Source of the DNA: Chloroflexota bacterium
Lineage (GTDB): Bacteria > Chloroflexota > Anaerolineae > 4572-78 > J111
DNA length: 64,000 bases
Reading direction: 5' to 3'
Assembly: GCA_016860845.1 (NCBI GenBank)
Contig: BOKF01000009.1
Coordinates: forward strand, 62,001-126,000
Positions 26,655 to 36,126 of this stretch are shown here, piece after piece. The stretch's first letter is position 1. Each line of letters opens with the position of its first letter. Both the position numbers and the translations under genes were made by a program. The notes beneath the pieces were generated by a model, which had not been told where the DNA came from, searched no databases, and was given only the letters and a program-made list of their open reading frames with translations.

Positions 26655-27413
26655 ATGACAATCACAACTCAGTCGGTTTCAAATGGTCAACCACGCCCGT
26701 TGGGGCAGCTTTTCTTTGGTATTATTGACCGGCCGGCAGCGACATTTCAAGCTGTTGTCGCCCGGCCTCGCTGGTTCATGTGGGCAGCGCCCCTGCTGGT
26801 CTTGATCCTGAGCCTGGCCGTCCTGCTCATTGTGCAGACGCCCCATACCCTGGAACTGGGCCGCCAGCAGGTCGAAGGCCAACTGGCTACGATGCCGGAA
26901 GATCAGGCCGAAGCGGCGCGGGCCGGGATGGAGATGACCATGTCGCTGCCTTTTATGCTGGCGACAGGGCTGGGTTTCGGAACGGTCGCCCTGGTTGTCG
27001 CTACCCTGGCCCAGGCCACGTTCCTTTATTTTACGGCGCTGATCAGCGGCGGCGAGACAAGCTTTGGGGCGATGTTCAGGATGAGCGCCTGGAGCCGCCT
27101 GCCCCTGGCTCTCGGCGCTTTGGTGCAAGCCGGTTTTATCGCTTTCGCCGGGCGGCTCATCCAGTACCCCGGCCTGTCTTTCTTTGTCGCCAGCGGCGAC
27201 CTGCTGCAAGATGCCCGCAACCCGCTCTTTGTCTTGTTGAGCGGAATTGACCTGTTCTGGCTGTGGCACCTGTTGTTGACAGTCATAGGTCTGGCAGTGG
27301 CAGCTCGTTTTGGCCGGGGCAAATCGCTGGCGCTGACCGTGCTCTACGCCGTGCTGGCTCTGGGCATCACCGTTTTGCCCACCCTCCTGTTTGGCGGCAT
27401 GATGGCGGGATAA
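26655..27413 (+). CDS. Yip1-family membrane protein
   Basis: The 252-residue protein has a soluble N-terminus (about 1-30) with the Yip1-like PLGQLFFGIIDRPAATFQAVV segment, split here as PLGQLFFGIIDRPAATFQ then AVV. Five or so membrane helices follow (about 37-57, 90-125, 130-155, 185-205, 215-245). Yip1-like proteins in bacteria are of uncertain function; eukaryotic ones act in vesicle traffic. The ATG at 26655 has GAAAGGGA upstream; a TTG at 26631 is less likely. A perfect palindrome follows at 27414, ending the transcript before the exporter genes. Confidence 0.82.
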   Translation: MTITTQSVSNGQPRPLGQLFFGIIDRPAATFQAVVARPRWFMWAAPLLVLILSLAVLLIVQTPHTLELGRQQVEGQLATMPEDQAEAARAGMEMTMSLPFMLATGLGFGTVALVVATLAQATFLYFTALISGGETSFGAMFRMSAWSRLPLALGALVQAGFIAFAGRLIQYPGLSFFVASGDLLQDARNPLFVLLSGIDLFWLWHLLLTVIGLAVAARFGRGKSLALTVLYAVLALGITVLPTLLFGGMMAG

Positions 27414-27449
27414 AAAAGTAGGGGCGGACGGCCGTCCGCCCCTACTTTT
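27414..27449. terminator. Perfect 36-bp palindrome, bidirectional terminator-like
   Basis: The left arm AAAAGTAGGGGCGGACGG is followed by its exact inverse. The T run on each side makes it a plausible terminator in both directions. Related palindromes lie at 36146-36173 (also with GTAGGGGC) and 58381-58407. Confidence 0.8.
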
Positions 27450-27547
27450 ACATCAAATGTTGTAGACGGAATCCATCCCCAATCGGTTTATCAAATCTTC
27501 CCTTTCTGCTAGACTGGTAACTGAGCTTAAAATTAGGAGCTTTGGCG

Positions 27548-28951
27548 ATGAAACGTGCAATCACGATATTGTTTATTTTAGCGGTTGTGGTTGGGGGGAG
27601 TGTAGCAGGCTATCAATACCTGACTCCGGCTGTGCCCCAAAAACTGAATGACGACCCCAATGTGGAAGTCGTGCAGATTGGCCGCGAAACGCTGGTGGAT
27701 ACGGTTAATGCGACCGGCAGTATTGAACCCGAGTCTGAAGTAGAAATGAAATTTGAGATCGGCGGGGTGGTCAAAGAAGTGTTGATCAAGCGCGGCCAGT
27801 ATGTTACGGCCGGAACAGTGCTGGCCCGGCTGGCTACCGGCGACCTGGAGCTGGAAATCCGGCGGGCCGAAATCGAGCTGGCCCAGGTCAAAGCGGAACT
27901 GGACCAATTATTTGAGCCGGAATTGGCCGAAAAGATAGCTGCCTCCAGAGCCAAGGTTGAAAGCGCCCGGCTCAAGCTGGCCGATTTGCAGGATGGGCCG
28001 GACCCCGACGAGGTGACCAAGGCCGAGGCCGAGCTGCGCCGCAACCAAATTACCCTCAAAACGGCTCAGTGGGAGTACGACCAGGTGGCCTATCGCGGCG
28101 ATGTTGGGGCGATGCCCCAGGCCGACAAGCTGCAAGAAGCGACCCTGGATTACGAAGCGGCTCAAGCCGATTATAATCTCGCCGTCAAGGAAGCCACGCC
28201 GGCTGATCTCGCCGAAGCCCGCTCTACCCTGGCCGAGGCCCAGTCCAGCCTGGCCGAGCTGCTCAAAGAACCCAGCACCGCCGAAATTGCCGCCAAGCAG
28301 GCCGCCGTAGATAAAGCCCAACTAACGTTGGAAGAGAAGCAGCGTGATTTGGAGCAGGCAGTTCTCACCTCCCCCACCGACGGGGTTGTCTTAGAGGTCA
28401 ATATTGAGCCGGGTGAGCGCGTTCTGGATGATGCAGGCGATGCTGCGCTCATTATCGCCAACACGTCAACCTATCTCCTCAAAATGGAAGTGGACGAAAT
28501 TGACATCGGGCGCATTCGCCAGGGCCAGCCGGCCGAGGTGTCGCTGGATGCCTTTGCCGAGCAGAGTTTTGCCGGCGCCGTCACCGACATCGCTCCGCGC
28601 CCGGTGGAGAAAGAGGGGGATAGTATTGTCACTTATGAAGTGACCATCACCCTTGACCCTTCCGGCCAACCGCTGAATTTACTGACCGGGATGACCGCCT
28701 CGGCCGCTATCGAAACCCGGCAGCTCAAGGATGTGGTAGTAGTGCCCAACCGGGCCATTCAGATTGACCGGGCCGGCAGCGAGCCGGTCGTCTTTGTGGA
28801 AAAGTTAGACGGTCAAGGCCAGACTACCCGGGTGGAGGTCGAACTGGGTTCGCGTAATGGCAACGTTACCGAAGTGGTCGCCGGGCTGGAGGAAGGCGAC
28901 CAGGTTATTATCAGGAAACAGGCCCAGGTTGGAGTGGGATCTAACCTGTAA
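27548..28951 (+). CDS. Efflux periplasmic adaptor (MacA/HlyD-like)
   Basis: The 467-residue protein has an N-terminal membrane anchor (about 5-22), a barrel-sandwich half (VVKEVLIKRGQYVTAGTVLARL, split here as VVKEVLIKRG then QYVTAGTVLARL), a long coiled-coil region (about 95-270, rich in AEAELRR, LAEAQSSLAEL), then the second half with SPTDGVVLEVNIEPGE and a beta-barrel domain. Such adaptors link an inner-membrane transporter to an outer component or assist substrate handling. AGGAGC lies 8 bases before the ATG at 27548 (a TTG at 27542 is less likely). The ATPase and permease genes follow on the same strand, so the set forms a MacAB-like ABC exporter. Confidence 0.92.
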   Translation: MKRAITILFILAVVVGGSVAGYQYLTPAVPQKLNDDPNVEVVQIGRETLVDTVNATGSIEPESEVEMKFEIGGVVKEVLIKRGQYVTAGTVLARLATGDLELEIRRAEIELAQVKAELDQLFEPELAEKIAASRAKVESARLKLADLQDGPDPDEVTKAEAELRRNQITLKTAQWEYDQVAYRGDVGAMPQADKLQEATLDYEAAQADYNLAVKEATPADLAEARSTLAEAQSSLAELLKEPSTAEIAAKQAAVDKAQLTLEEKQRDLEQAVLTSPTDGVVLEVNIEPGERVLDDAGDAALIIANTSTYLLKMEVDEIDIGRIRQGQPAEVSLDAFAEQSFAGAVTDIAPRPVEKEGDSIVTYEVTITLDPSGQPLNLLTGMTASAAIETRQLKDVVVVPNRAIQIDRAGSEPVVFVEKLDGQGQTTRVEVELGSRNGNVTEVVAGLEEGDQVIIRKQAQVGVGSNL

Positions 28952-29017
28952 GATTGGAGAGATGGAGGATTGGAAGATTGAAAAACCCAACCTTCCAGCC
29001 TTCCAATCTTTCAACAT
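28951..29017. repeat. GGAAGATTGG-type inverted repeat, copy 1
   Basis: GGAGGATTGGAAGATTG pairs imperfectly with CCTTCCAATCTTTCAAC around a centre with AACCTTCCAGCC. A related copy is at 31264-31334. It lies between the adaptor and ATPase genes. Confidence 0.6.
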
Positions 29018-29033
29018 TTGAACAGGATCAACG

Positions 29034-29750
29034 ATGGACAACAATCTCGTCATCCAGGCCGAAAACCTGACCAAAATCTACCAGATGGGCGACGTCGAGG
29101 TTCAGGCTTTACAGGGTGCATCGCTGCAAGTGCGGCGGGGCGAATTGCTGGCAATTATGGGGCCGTCAGGCTCCGGCAAGTCAACCCTGATGAATATTTT
29201 GGGCTGCCTCGACCAGCCGACCTCCGGCCAATATCATCTGGAAGGGGTGGATGTGGCCCAACTCGATGACAACAAATTGGCCGAGATTCGCGGCCAGCGC
29301 ATCGGCTTTGTTTTTCAAAGTTTTAACTTGCTGCCCCGCACCAATGCCCTGGCCAATGTCGAACTGCCGTTGATCTACAGCGGGGTGGGGATGCGCGAGC
29401 GTCACCGCCGGGCGACGGCTGCGCTGGAGATGGTCGGCCTGGGCGACCGCCTGCACCACAAGCCCAACGAGTTATCGGGCGGACAGCAGCAGCGGGTGGC
29501 TATTGCCCGGGCCCTGGTGACCAATCCGGCGATTATCATGGCCGACGAGCCGACCGGCAACCTGGACTCCAAATCCAGCGAGGAGATTATGAGCATTTTC
29601 CAGCGCCTGAACGAAGGACACGGCATCACCATTATTTTTGTAACCCACGAACACGATATTGCCGAACATACCCGGCGCGTCGTCCGCCTGGCCGATGGAT
29701 TGATTGTGGAAGACCATCCGGTACTGAATTTTCGCTACGTCGAAGCGTAA
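29034..29750 (+). CDS. ABC exporter ATPase (MacB/LolD-like)
   Basis: The 238-residue protein has a Walker [10 protein letters not shown] (G43 to T51), Q-loop near residue 95, signature [15 protein letters not shown], Walker [13 protein letters not shown] and the switch His in FVTHEHD. The pattern [10 protein letters not shown] and [12 protein letters not shown] is typical of the LolD/MacB group, which powers export or lipoprotein release with FtsX-like permeases. The permease gene follows at 29971, and the adaptor precedes at 27548. A CATGTCATT element separates it from the permease. Confidence 0.95.
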   Translation: MDNNLVIQAENLTKIYQMGDVEVQALQGASLQVRRGELLAIMGPSGSGKSTLMNILGCLDQPTSGQYHLEGVDVAQLDDNKLAEIRGQRIGFVFQSFNLLPRTNALANVELPLIYSGVGMRERHRRATAALEMVGLGDRLHHKPNELSGGQQQRVAIARALVTNPAIIMADEPTGNLDSKSSEEIMSIFQRLNEGHGITIIFVTHEHDIAEHTRRVVRLADGLIVEDHPVLNFRYVEA

Positions 29751-29792
29751 AGGAGTTGCGATTTTAGATTTACGATTATTACGACTCAGCCC

Positions 29793-29876
29793 CATGTCAT
29801 TTCGAGGCCGTAGGCCGAGAAATCCCTGGAGCGCCACATCGGCATTAGGGATTTCTCCCTTCGGTCGAAATGACAT
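29793..29876. repeat. CATGTCATT-ended hairpin element, copy 2
   Basis: CATGTCATTTCGA and TCGAAATGACATG are perfect 13-bp ends and the inner arms GAGAAATCCC and GGGATTTCTC also pair. A diverged copy lies at 16583-16675. It sits between the ATPase and permease genes. Confidence 0.8.
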
Positions 29877-29970
29877 GCGTGAGCAGTTACTTACAATTTA
29901 CGGTTACGCATTACGCATCACGCATCACGTTTTACCCGGTGTTTCACCTTAAACTGAAGGAATCAACCCT

Positions 29971-31260
29971 ATGCAACTCTGGGAAAGTATTCTTGTCGCT
30001 TTACGAGCCTTAACGGTTAACAAGCTGCGGACGGTATTGACCATGTTGGGGATCATTATTGGCGTGGCCGCCGTGATTGCCCTGATCTCCATCGGCAATG
30101 GCTTTCGCCAGCAGATCAACGAAGATTTGGGCAGCCTGGGTACTAACGTGCTGACCATCTTTTCGGGCCGGTTCTCGATTTTTGGCCCCGACGGCGAAGA
30201 GGAGAACCAGCCGCGCACCGAGCAGAAAAAGAAACCTCCCGAGCCGCTGACGTTGGGCGACGCCGAGGCGTTGAGTGACCCTTTGCGCGTAACCAACGTG
30301 GTTGCCGTTGCCCCCGAGTACAATGTCAACTCGGCCCGGAGCGTGGTCCGCGGCCAGCAGGAAGCCGAAAATATCTCGATTAGCGGCGTGACCCCGGAAT
30401 ACGCCAGCGTCCGCAACACCGTCCCGGAACTGGGCGAGTTTGTTACCCAGGAGCATGTGGATCGGCGGGCGCGGGTGGCCGTGCTGGGGGCCAGAGTGGT
30501 CGAGCAGCTATTTGAAGCCTACGAATATCCGCTTGGCGAAACGGTCAGGATTAACGGGGTGTCGTTTGAAGTGATTGGCCTGCTGGAGAAAAAAGGCCAG
30601 GCCGGCTTTGGCGGAGACCAGGATAGTGTCATCCTCATTCCTATCACCACCGCCCAAACTCGCCTTGATAATGCCGGCGCCTTTCGCGGCAGTCTGGTCG
30701 TCTCCAGCCTCTATCTTCAGGTTGATACCCAGGAGAACATGAATGCCGTGTCTGACCAGGTGACTGCTGTTATGCGCGAGCGCCATCGCCTGGGCGACGA
30801 ATACCAGAACGATTTTACCATTATTAACCAGGCCCAACTGCTCGAATTTGGAAATAACATCGCCGCCGGCCTCACCGCCTTTTTAGGTTCTATCGCTGGC
30901 GTATCGCTGTTCGTGGGTGGTATCGGCATTATGAACATTATGCTGGTTTCTGTCACCGAGCGAACCCGCGAAATCGGTATCCGCAAAGCCGTGGGGGCCA
31001 AGCGGCACGACATCCTGCTCCAATTCCTGGTCGAAGCCATTGTCATTTCTCTGATGGGTGGTTTTATGGGCATTGGCCTGGGCTACGGGATTGCCTTTGT
31101 CCTGCCGACCATGATTCCCAATCTGGGCAGCACGGTGGTGACGCCCGGCTCGATTCTGCTGGCAACCGGCTTTGCCAGCGCGATTGGCCTGTTTTTTGGC
31201 GTCTATCCCGCCACCCGCGCCGCCCGGCTGCGGCCGATTGAGGCGTTAAGATATGAGTAA
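29971..31260 (+). CDS. ABC exporter permease (MacB/FtsX-like)
   Basis: The 429-residue protein has an N-terminal membrane helix (about 16-40) with LTMLGIIIGVAAVIALISIG, a large outside domain (about 45-300, MacB periplasmic core), then three membrane helices (about 305-330, 355-380, 390-415) with the FtsX motif. The segment ERTREIGIRKAVGAK is a hallmark of the family. It would work with the ATPase at 29034 and adaptor at 27548, using mechanotransmission rather than passage through the membrane. No substrate can be named. Confidence 0.95.
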   Translation: MQLWESILVALRALTVNKLRTVLTMLGIIIGVAAVIALISIGNGFRQQINEDLGSLGTNVLTIFSGRFSIFGPDGEEENQPRTEQKKKPPEPLTLGDAEALSDPLRVTNVVAVAPEYNVNSARSVVRGQQEAENISISGVTPEYASVRNTVPELGEFVTQEHVDRRARVAVLGARVVEQLFEAYEYPLGETVRINGVSFEVIGLLEKKGQAGFGGDQDSVILIPITTAQTRLDNAGAFRGSLVVSSLYLQVDTQENMNAVSDQVTAVMRERHRLGDEYQNDFTIINQAQLLEFGNNIAAGLTAFLGSIAGVSLFVGGIGIMNIMLVSVTERTREIGIRKAVGAKRHDILLQFLVEAIVISLMGGFMGIGLGYGIAFVLPTMIPNLGSTVVTPGSILLATGFASAIGLFFGVYPATRAARLRPIEALRYE

Positions 31261-31263
31261 TAT

Positions 31264-31334
31264 TTGGAGGGCTGGAAGATTGGAAGAATGGAAGGCTGGC
31301 AAAATATCCAACCTTCCAGCCTTGCAGCCTTCCA
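31264..31334. repeat. GGAAGATTGG-type inverted repeat, copy 2
   Basis: GGAGGGCTGGAAGATTGGAA pairs imperfectly with TCCAACCTTCCAGCCTTGC and related sequence near 31315-31333. It closely follows the permease stop and runs up to the start of the lipoprotein gene, so that gene's upstream signals lie inside the element. Confidence 0.6.
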
Positions 31335-32866
31335 TGAGAATGCAAATGAAACTCTGGACAGTCCTATTTTGGCTAACCTTGCCCATACTCGCTGCCTGCA
31401 CGCCGAGCGATATCACACCCACGCCGACGATTGTTCGGCTGGAACCCTCGGCGCTGACACCGACACTATCCCTAGAGGTGGTCGCTGATGCACCCGCTAC
31501 GGCAACGCCTATCCCCTTTCCCAGCGTTACGCCCACCCCAACATCTTTTAGTTCGACCCTTTTGGCGACGGCCACCCCTAAAGCTGAGATTCCGGCTGAG
31601 ACGATCACTCCTACCGCAGTCATCTCGACGCCCCGGGTGGAAATTATTACCGCCGGGTTGAATGTGCGGCAGGGACCAGGGGTCAACTATCCGGCCGTTG
31701 CCACCGTCGTCCAGGGTGACGTGCTAGATATTACCGGCATCAGCGCCAATCGCAACTGGCTCCAAATTGTCACTCCTAAGGGCCAGCCAGGCTGGATTTC
31801 AGCCCAGCCCGAATTTACTCGACTTGCCGGCCCGCTCGATGATGTGCCGGTCGTCAATTCCGCCGCTGTGCCGGAAATCAGTTCCTCTGCTGGCGGCCAA
31901 GCTGTAACCACAAACGCGGGCCGGTTGGTCTTTATGACCGGCAGCGGCGGCGATTTGTATGTAATCAACAGCGACGGCACGAATCTGCGCCACTTGGCCA
32001 GCGGCGTGATTGACCCGGTGGTCTCGCCGGATGGCCGGCAGGTCGCCTTCACCCGCTGGGATGGGGCCGAGTTTGGCACGCTTTATGTGCTGAACCTCGA
32101 CGGCAGCGGCGAGCGGGCCATTTTAAGCGAAACCCGCCAGGCCAAATCCCCGGCCTGGTCGCCCGATGGCCAGGAGATCATCGTCTCGTTCCAGCACGGT
32201 GGTCTGCGTGACCCCTCCCCCGAGTGCCGCACCTTTGATCCCGACGATGGGTTCCAGTTGCCGGGGAATATCAAAATCACCAAAACGCATGTCGGCGTCA
32301 ACGGGGTAACGGTTTGTTTTGTGCGCCTGGAAGATTTGCAGTGGGGCTTGCGCCGGGTCAATGTGGCTACCGGCAAATTTGAAGACATGCCCGCCGATAC
32401 GTACACTTACAACCCGGCCTGGGACCCCACTAACCCCTGGCGGGTCATCTACGACGGCGACAAGGGGCTGATGCAGCTTGACGTGACCAACGGCAGTCGC
32501 CAGCCAATCACCACCGACTTGCGCGATACGGGGCCGGTTTTCTCGCCCAATGGCGCCCAATTGGCGCTTACTTACAAGCAGCACGACCATTGGGAAGTCT
32601 ATACTTACGACCTGCAAACCGGCGCCCGCCAGCGGCTGACCAAACCGCCTATCCTGGCCGACCCGCAGTACAACAGCGCCGCTCCGGCCTGGTCGCCCGA
32701 CGGCTCGCAGCTCGCCTTTGTCACCGACCGCAGCGGCAGGTGGGAAATTTGGGTGATGGATGCCGACGGCAGCAACCAGCGTCCGCTCTTCCCGCCGGAG
32801 GTGCAGGCGCAACTGGGCTTAACCTATAACGGGGTCAATGAGCGGATGCTGAATTGGATGAAGTAG
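31334..32866 (+). CDS. SH3-domain lipoprotein with TolB-like beta-propeller
   Basis: Starting at the first of three close ATGs (31334), the 510-residue protein has a signal peptide with lipobox LAAC (Cys22). A Thr/Pro-rich linker (about 23-95) leads to a bacterial SH3 domain (about 98-155, with GLNVRQGPGVNYPAVATVVQ) and a WD40/TolB-like propeller (about 195-500) with repeats of the form SPDGxQ(I/V)AF. SH3 domains often bind peptidoglycan. The frame is open back to 31253 across the repeat element, but no binding site is there. It is downstream of the exporter genes, so it may be transcribed with them (inference). Confidence 0.85.
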   Translation: MRMQMKLWTVLFWLTLPILAACTPSDITPTPTIVRLEPSALTPTLSLEVVADAPATATPIPFPSVTPTPTSFSSTLLATATPKAEIPAETITPTAVISTPRVEIITAGLNVRQGPGVNYPAVATVVQGDVLDITGISANRNWLQIVTPKGQPGWISAQPEFTRLAGPLDDVPVVNSAAVPEISSSAGGQAVTTNAGRLVFMTGSGGDLYVINSDGTNLRHLASGVIDPVVSPDGRQVAFTRWDGAEFGTLYVLNLDGSGERAILSETRQAKSPAWSPDGQEIIVSFQHGGLRDPSPECRTFDPDDGFQLPGNIKITKTHVGVNGVTVCFVRLEDLQWGLRRVNVATGKFEDMPADTYTYNPAWDPTNPWRVIYDGDKGLMQLDVTNGSRQPITTDLRDTGPVFSPNGAQLALTYKQHDHWEVYTYDLQTGARQRLTKPPILADPQYNSAAPAWSPDGSQLAFVTDRSGRWEIWVMDADGSNQRPLFPPEVQAQLGLTYNGVNERMLNWMK

Positions 32867-32900
32867 CCGTATCAACCTCAGTGCGGAGTTTTTTATTTCT

Positions 32901-32977
32901 CGACAGGATTAACAAGATTTACAGGATCAAAATAGTCAAAAATCTTGTTAATCCTGTAAATCCTGTCTATTTTGACA
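32901..32977. repeat. GACAGGATT-type inverted repeat
   Basis: GACAGGATTAACAAGATTTA and AATCTTGTTAATCCTGTAAA are arms of a hairpin ending in CTATTTTGACAG. The arms are diverged and imperfect. It lies between the lipoprotein and acyl-CoA dehydrogenase genes, which converge. Confidence 0.75.
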
Positions 32978-32997
32978 GAAACTTCGGACTCAGGTTA

Positions 32998-34173
32998 TCA
33001 GGAAAAGATGGCATTTATTCCGGTAATTTCCCGCCCGACAATCAGGAGATTGATGTCGTTCGTTCCCTCGTAGGTGTAAACTGCTTCGGCGTCGGCAAAG
33101 AGGCGGGCGATGTGGTTGTCAAGGAGGATCCCGTTGCCGCCGAGAGTTTCGCGGGCGAGTTGGGCAATGGTGCGGGCTTTGCGGGCATTGTTGTACTTGG
33201 CCATGGCGACCATACTCTCACTTAACTCCTGCGCGGCCATCAGTTCGGCCAGGCGGAAACAGATGAGCTGCATCTGGGTCAGCTCGGCGGCCATTTCGAC
33301 CAGCTTTTGCTGGATGAGTTGAAAACCGGCAATCGGCCGCCCGAACTGCTCTCGCTCTTGGGCATACTTGAGAGCAATTTCAAAGCAGCCGGCGGCCAGT
33401 CCGGCGGCTTCCCAGGCCACACCGTAACGGGTCAGGCTCAGTACTTTGGCGATGTCACGAAAAGAATGGCTCTGAGCCAGCCGATTTTCAAGCGGAATAC
33501 GGACATTTTCCAGGGTGATGTTGGCGTTGGGAATGGCCCGTTTGCTAATTTTGCCGCCGATGTCTTCAATCCGCACCCCCGGCACAGCCTGGGGCTGCTC
33601 CAAAACAAAGCCGCCCAGACCGCCCGCCTCATCTTTGGCCCAAATCACCAGCAGATCGGCGATAGAAGCATTGCCAATCCAGCGTTTGGCTCCATTTAAG
33701 ACATAGAAATCACCCTCACGGTGAGCGGTCGTCAAAAGGTGGGAGGCATCGGAGCCGCGCAGGGGTTCGGTCAGGCCAAACGCGCCGATTTTCTCCATTT
33801 TCGCCATAGACGGCAGCCAGCGCTCGCGCTGCTCGGCGGAACCCAACAGGCCGATGGAGCCCATGGCCAGGCTCGAGTGAACTCCAAAAAAGGTGCCAAT
33901 CGAGCCATCCCCCCGCGAGAGTTCGTAGTTGACCAGGCCGAGGCTCAGCGGGTCTAAGGCGGCGCAGCCATAGCCTTGCAGCATCCCGCCGACAATCGGC
34001 AGCGCTTTCAGCCCCAGCGTCAGCTCGCGGGGAAATTCGGCCCGCTCCCAGTAGGGATTGATAGCCGGCCAGACGACCTGCTCCATGTAACTGCGCACCT
34101 GGCCGCGCAGCTCGCGCTGGGCATCGCTTAACCGTGCGTTGAGTTGGTAGAAATCAAAGCCTGGGTAGGTCAT
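32998..34173 (-). CDS. Acyl-CoA dehydrogenase, glutaryl-CoA dehydrogenase-like
   Basis: The 391-residue protein has the acyl-CoA dehydrogenase fold: an N-terminal helical domain, the FAD-contacting stretch AFGLTEPLRGSDASHLL, a middle domain, then a helical C-terminal domain with the catalytic Glu in TYEGTNDIN (near residue 370). The family oxidises acyl-CoA to enoyl-CoA, passing electrons to ETF. The Glu position and TEP-G-SD pattern fit the glutaryl-CoA dehydrogenase branch, but substrate is uncertain. The start ATG at 34173 has AAGGAAT upstream; the frame is open to 34254 inside the previous gene, which is unlikely to be used. It is the second gene of a beta-oxidation-like pair. Confidence 0.93.
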   Translation of the reverse strand: MTYPGFDFYQLNARLSDAQRELRGQVRSYMEQVVWPAINPYWERAEFPRELTLGLKALPIVGGMLQGYGCAALDPLSLGLVNYELSRGDGSIGTFFGVHSSLAMGSIGLLGSAEQRERWLPSMAKMEKIGAFGLTEPLRGSDASHLLTTAHREGDFYVLNGAKRWIGNASIADLLVIWAKDEAGGLGGFVLEQPQAVPGVRIEDIGGKISKRAIPNANITLENVRIPLENRLAQSHSFRDIAKVLSLTRYGVAWEAAGLAAGCFEIALKYAQEREQFGRPIAGFQLIQQKLVEMAAELTQMQLICFRLAELMAAQELSESMVAMAKYNNARKARTIAQLARETLGGNGILLDNHIARLFADAEAVYTYEGTNDINLLIVGREITGINAIFS

Positions 34174-34201
34174 GGTTATTCCTTTGCTGGTACTGGAAGG
34201 G

Positions 34202-35614
34202 TCACTCTCTATACCCTCGCTTGTTCCAATCGTAAAAGCCAGTAATCTGGCCATCTTCCAGGCGATAAAAGGTGGGACAACCGGCGGCTAACATTTCCTT
34301 GACCCAGGGAGTGACGGCCAGGCCGGAGGCTTCCATTTTGCTTGCCGTTTGGGCCACCCCCAGCTTGTCCCACAGTTCAAACGGCCCGGCCTCGTAGCCA
34401 AATCCCCAGCGCATGGCCTCGTCAATGCTTTTGAAAGTGTGGGCGATTTCCTGGGCACAGGCGGCAGCGTAAACCAGATCAAAGCTGACCACGGCCCAGG
34501 CCAGTTGAGCCGCCCGGTCGGCCTGCCAGCGCTCGCCGAAGAGAGCCGTCAAGCGCTGGCCCAGATCGGCAATCTGGCTCACGGCGTTTACCGCCTCAAA
34601 GGAAGGGTTCTGCGGCGCTTCGTACTCAAATGTAGCCGGGTTCAGGGTCAGAAAGAGGCGCTGGCCCTGGGCGTCCTGGCTCTGCTTGTAGAAACCCTGT
34701 TTGCTCTTGTTGCCCAACCAGCCCCGTTTCAGCAGTTCATCCACCACTTTTTCCATGTGCGGCGAGCGCAACACCTCGCGGGAGGGGTCATGCGGGACCA
34801 GTTCGTACAGATTGCGGGCCACGTGGGCGGCAATATCAATGCCAACCAGGTCTTGCAGGCGAAAAGTGGCTGTTTTGGGCCGGCCCAGCAGCGGACCGGT
34901 CAAGGTATCCACTTCCTCGACGGTGTAGCCGTGCTCAAGGGCGTAATGGATGGCAAAGCTGTTGCCCGGCGAAAAGAGGCGGTTGCCGATAAAGTTGGGC
35001 GTGTCTTTGCACAAGACAATGCCCTTGCCTAACACCTTTTCGCCGAATTCCGAGATTACCTGCACCACGGCCGGGTCGGTGGCGGCGGTTGGGATGATTT
35101 CCAGCAGTTTCATGTAGTGCGGCGGGTTGAAAAAGTGCGTGCCTACGAAATGGCGCTTGAACTCGTCGCTGCGCCCCTCGACGAGCGAGGCGATGGGCAG
35201 GCCGGAGGTGTTGGTGGTCACCAGGCTGCCGGGCTGGCGCGCTGCCTCGATCCGGGCCAGCAGCGCTCGCTTCGGCTCCGGCTTCTCAATAATAGCCTCC
35301 ACAATCCAGTCGGCCCCGGCAACTTGATCAAAGTTGTCCTCGGTGTTGCCCAGGGTGATGAACTGCTCGACCTCCTGGCTGGCCAAAGCGGGGGGCCGGG
35401 CCTGGCGCATCCGCTCAAAACCGGCGCGGACAATCCGGTTGCGAACCTGGGGACTGGTCAGGGACAGCCCTTGTTGTTCTTCCTCCGGGGTGAGCGTTTC
35501 GGGGGTAATATCCAGCAGGGTCACCGGCAGCCCGGCGTTGGCAGCAAGGGCGGCAATCCCAGCGCCCATTGTCCCCGCTCCGATCACCACGATACGTTGA
35601 ATAGGGTAAGACAT
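34202..35614 (-). CDS. 3-hydroxyacyl-CoA dehydrogenase
   Basis: The 470-residue protein has the NAD-binding motif VIGAGTMGAGIA (G12, G14, G17) and the catalytic His/Glu region (FVGTHFFNPPHYMKLLE). A C-terminal domain with a second half (about 300-470) follows. The family oxidises 3-hydroxyacyl-CoA to 3-ketoacyl-CoA. It is longer than the 280-residue single-domain enzyme but lacks the crotonase domain of FadB. It is followed by the acyl-CoA dehydrogenase gene after 28 bases, so the two form an operon. The thiolase and hydratase are not in the window. Confidence 0.94.
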   Translation of the reverse strand: MSYPIQRIVVIGAGTMGAGIAALAANAGLPVTLLDITPETLTPEEEQQGLSLTSPQVRNRIVRAGFERMRQARPPALASQEVEQFITLGNTEDNFDQVAGADWIVEAIIEKPEPKRALLARIEAARQPGSLVTTNTSGLPIASLVEGRSDEFKRHFVGTHFFNPPHYMKLLEIIPTAATDPAVVQVISEFGEKVLGKGIVLCKDTPNFIGNRLFSPGNSFAIHYALEHGYTVEEVDTLTGPLLGRPKTATFRLQDLVGIDIAAHVARNLYELVPHDPSREVLRSPHMEKVVDELLKRGWLGNKSKQGFYKQSQDAQGQRLFLTLNPATFEYEAPQNPSFEAVNAVSQIADLGQRLTALFGERWQADRAAQLAWAVVSFDLVYAAACAQEIAHTFKSIDEAMRWGFGYEAGPFELWDKLGVAQTASKMEASGLAVTPWVKEMLAAGCPTFYRLEDGQITGFYDWNKRGYRE

Positions 35615-35647
35615 AGCAGGTTCCTCCTGGAAATAGCTTTTTGGTTC

Positions 35648-36070
35648 TTATTTTAAGATTACAATATCGCTCGCCGTGGCTTGAACCGGATAGGACTCGG
35701 CCACCGGGCCGTCGAACCAGGCCTCAACCTGCCGGCCTACTTGCAGCGCGGCAAAAGTGGTTTGCTGGCGATTTTGCCCTATCTGTTCAAAAATACGGGT
35801 TTTGCCGGTAACGGCAATCGCAGCCTTATCAAAGCTGGTCCCCTGCTCGATCTGGCCCTCAACCAGGATTGAGCCGAGAAAATCGCCACCAGTTCCAGCG
35901 CTGCGCTGGGTGATGCTGCCCAGAATGGCGGGAGGGGAGGCTGGAGGGGTCCGGGTGGATGTGCAGCCGAGATTTGCCAAAAATAAGTAGAGAAGCAGCC
36001 CGATTAAGACGAACCGAAAGAGCTTGTTTAATCTGCTCACTCTTTCCTCCTCCGATTTGCTGTGGCTCAC
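35648..36070 (-). CDS. Small predicted lipoprotein (DUF3221/YobA-like)
   Basis: The 140-residue protein has a hydrophobic segment (about 18-34) ending at ANLGC (C36). The lipobox is atypical, with Asn at -3, so a simple anchor is possible. The mature part has strand-rich VEGQIEQGTSFDKAAIAV and VGRQVEAWFDGPVAESYPVQ, which resembles the OB-like YobA/DUF3221 group. Function unknown. It precedes the beta-oxidation pair on the same strand but has no obvious link. Confidence 0.7.
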   Translation of the reverse strand: MSHSKSEEERVSRLNKLFRFVLIGLLLYLFLANLGCTSTRTPPASPPAILGSITQRSAGTGGDFLGSILVEGQIEQGTSFDKAAIAVTGKTRIFEQIGQNRQQTTFAALQVGRQVEAWFDGPVAESYPVQATASDIVILK

Positions 36071-36126
36071 GTATCGCTATCTTACAACCATTACCCCCTG
36101 GCGTCAACCGCCTTAAGATGGATAGA

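Noticed and set aside
33110..33699. Plus-strand open frames inside the acyl-CoA dehydrogenase gene
   Set aside because: They lie opposite a well-supported gene and encode no recognisable fold.
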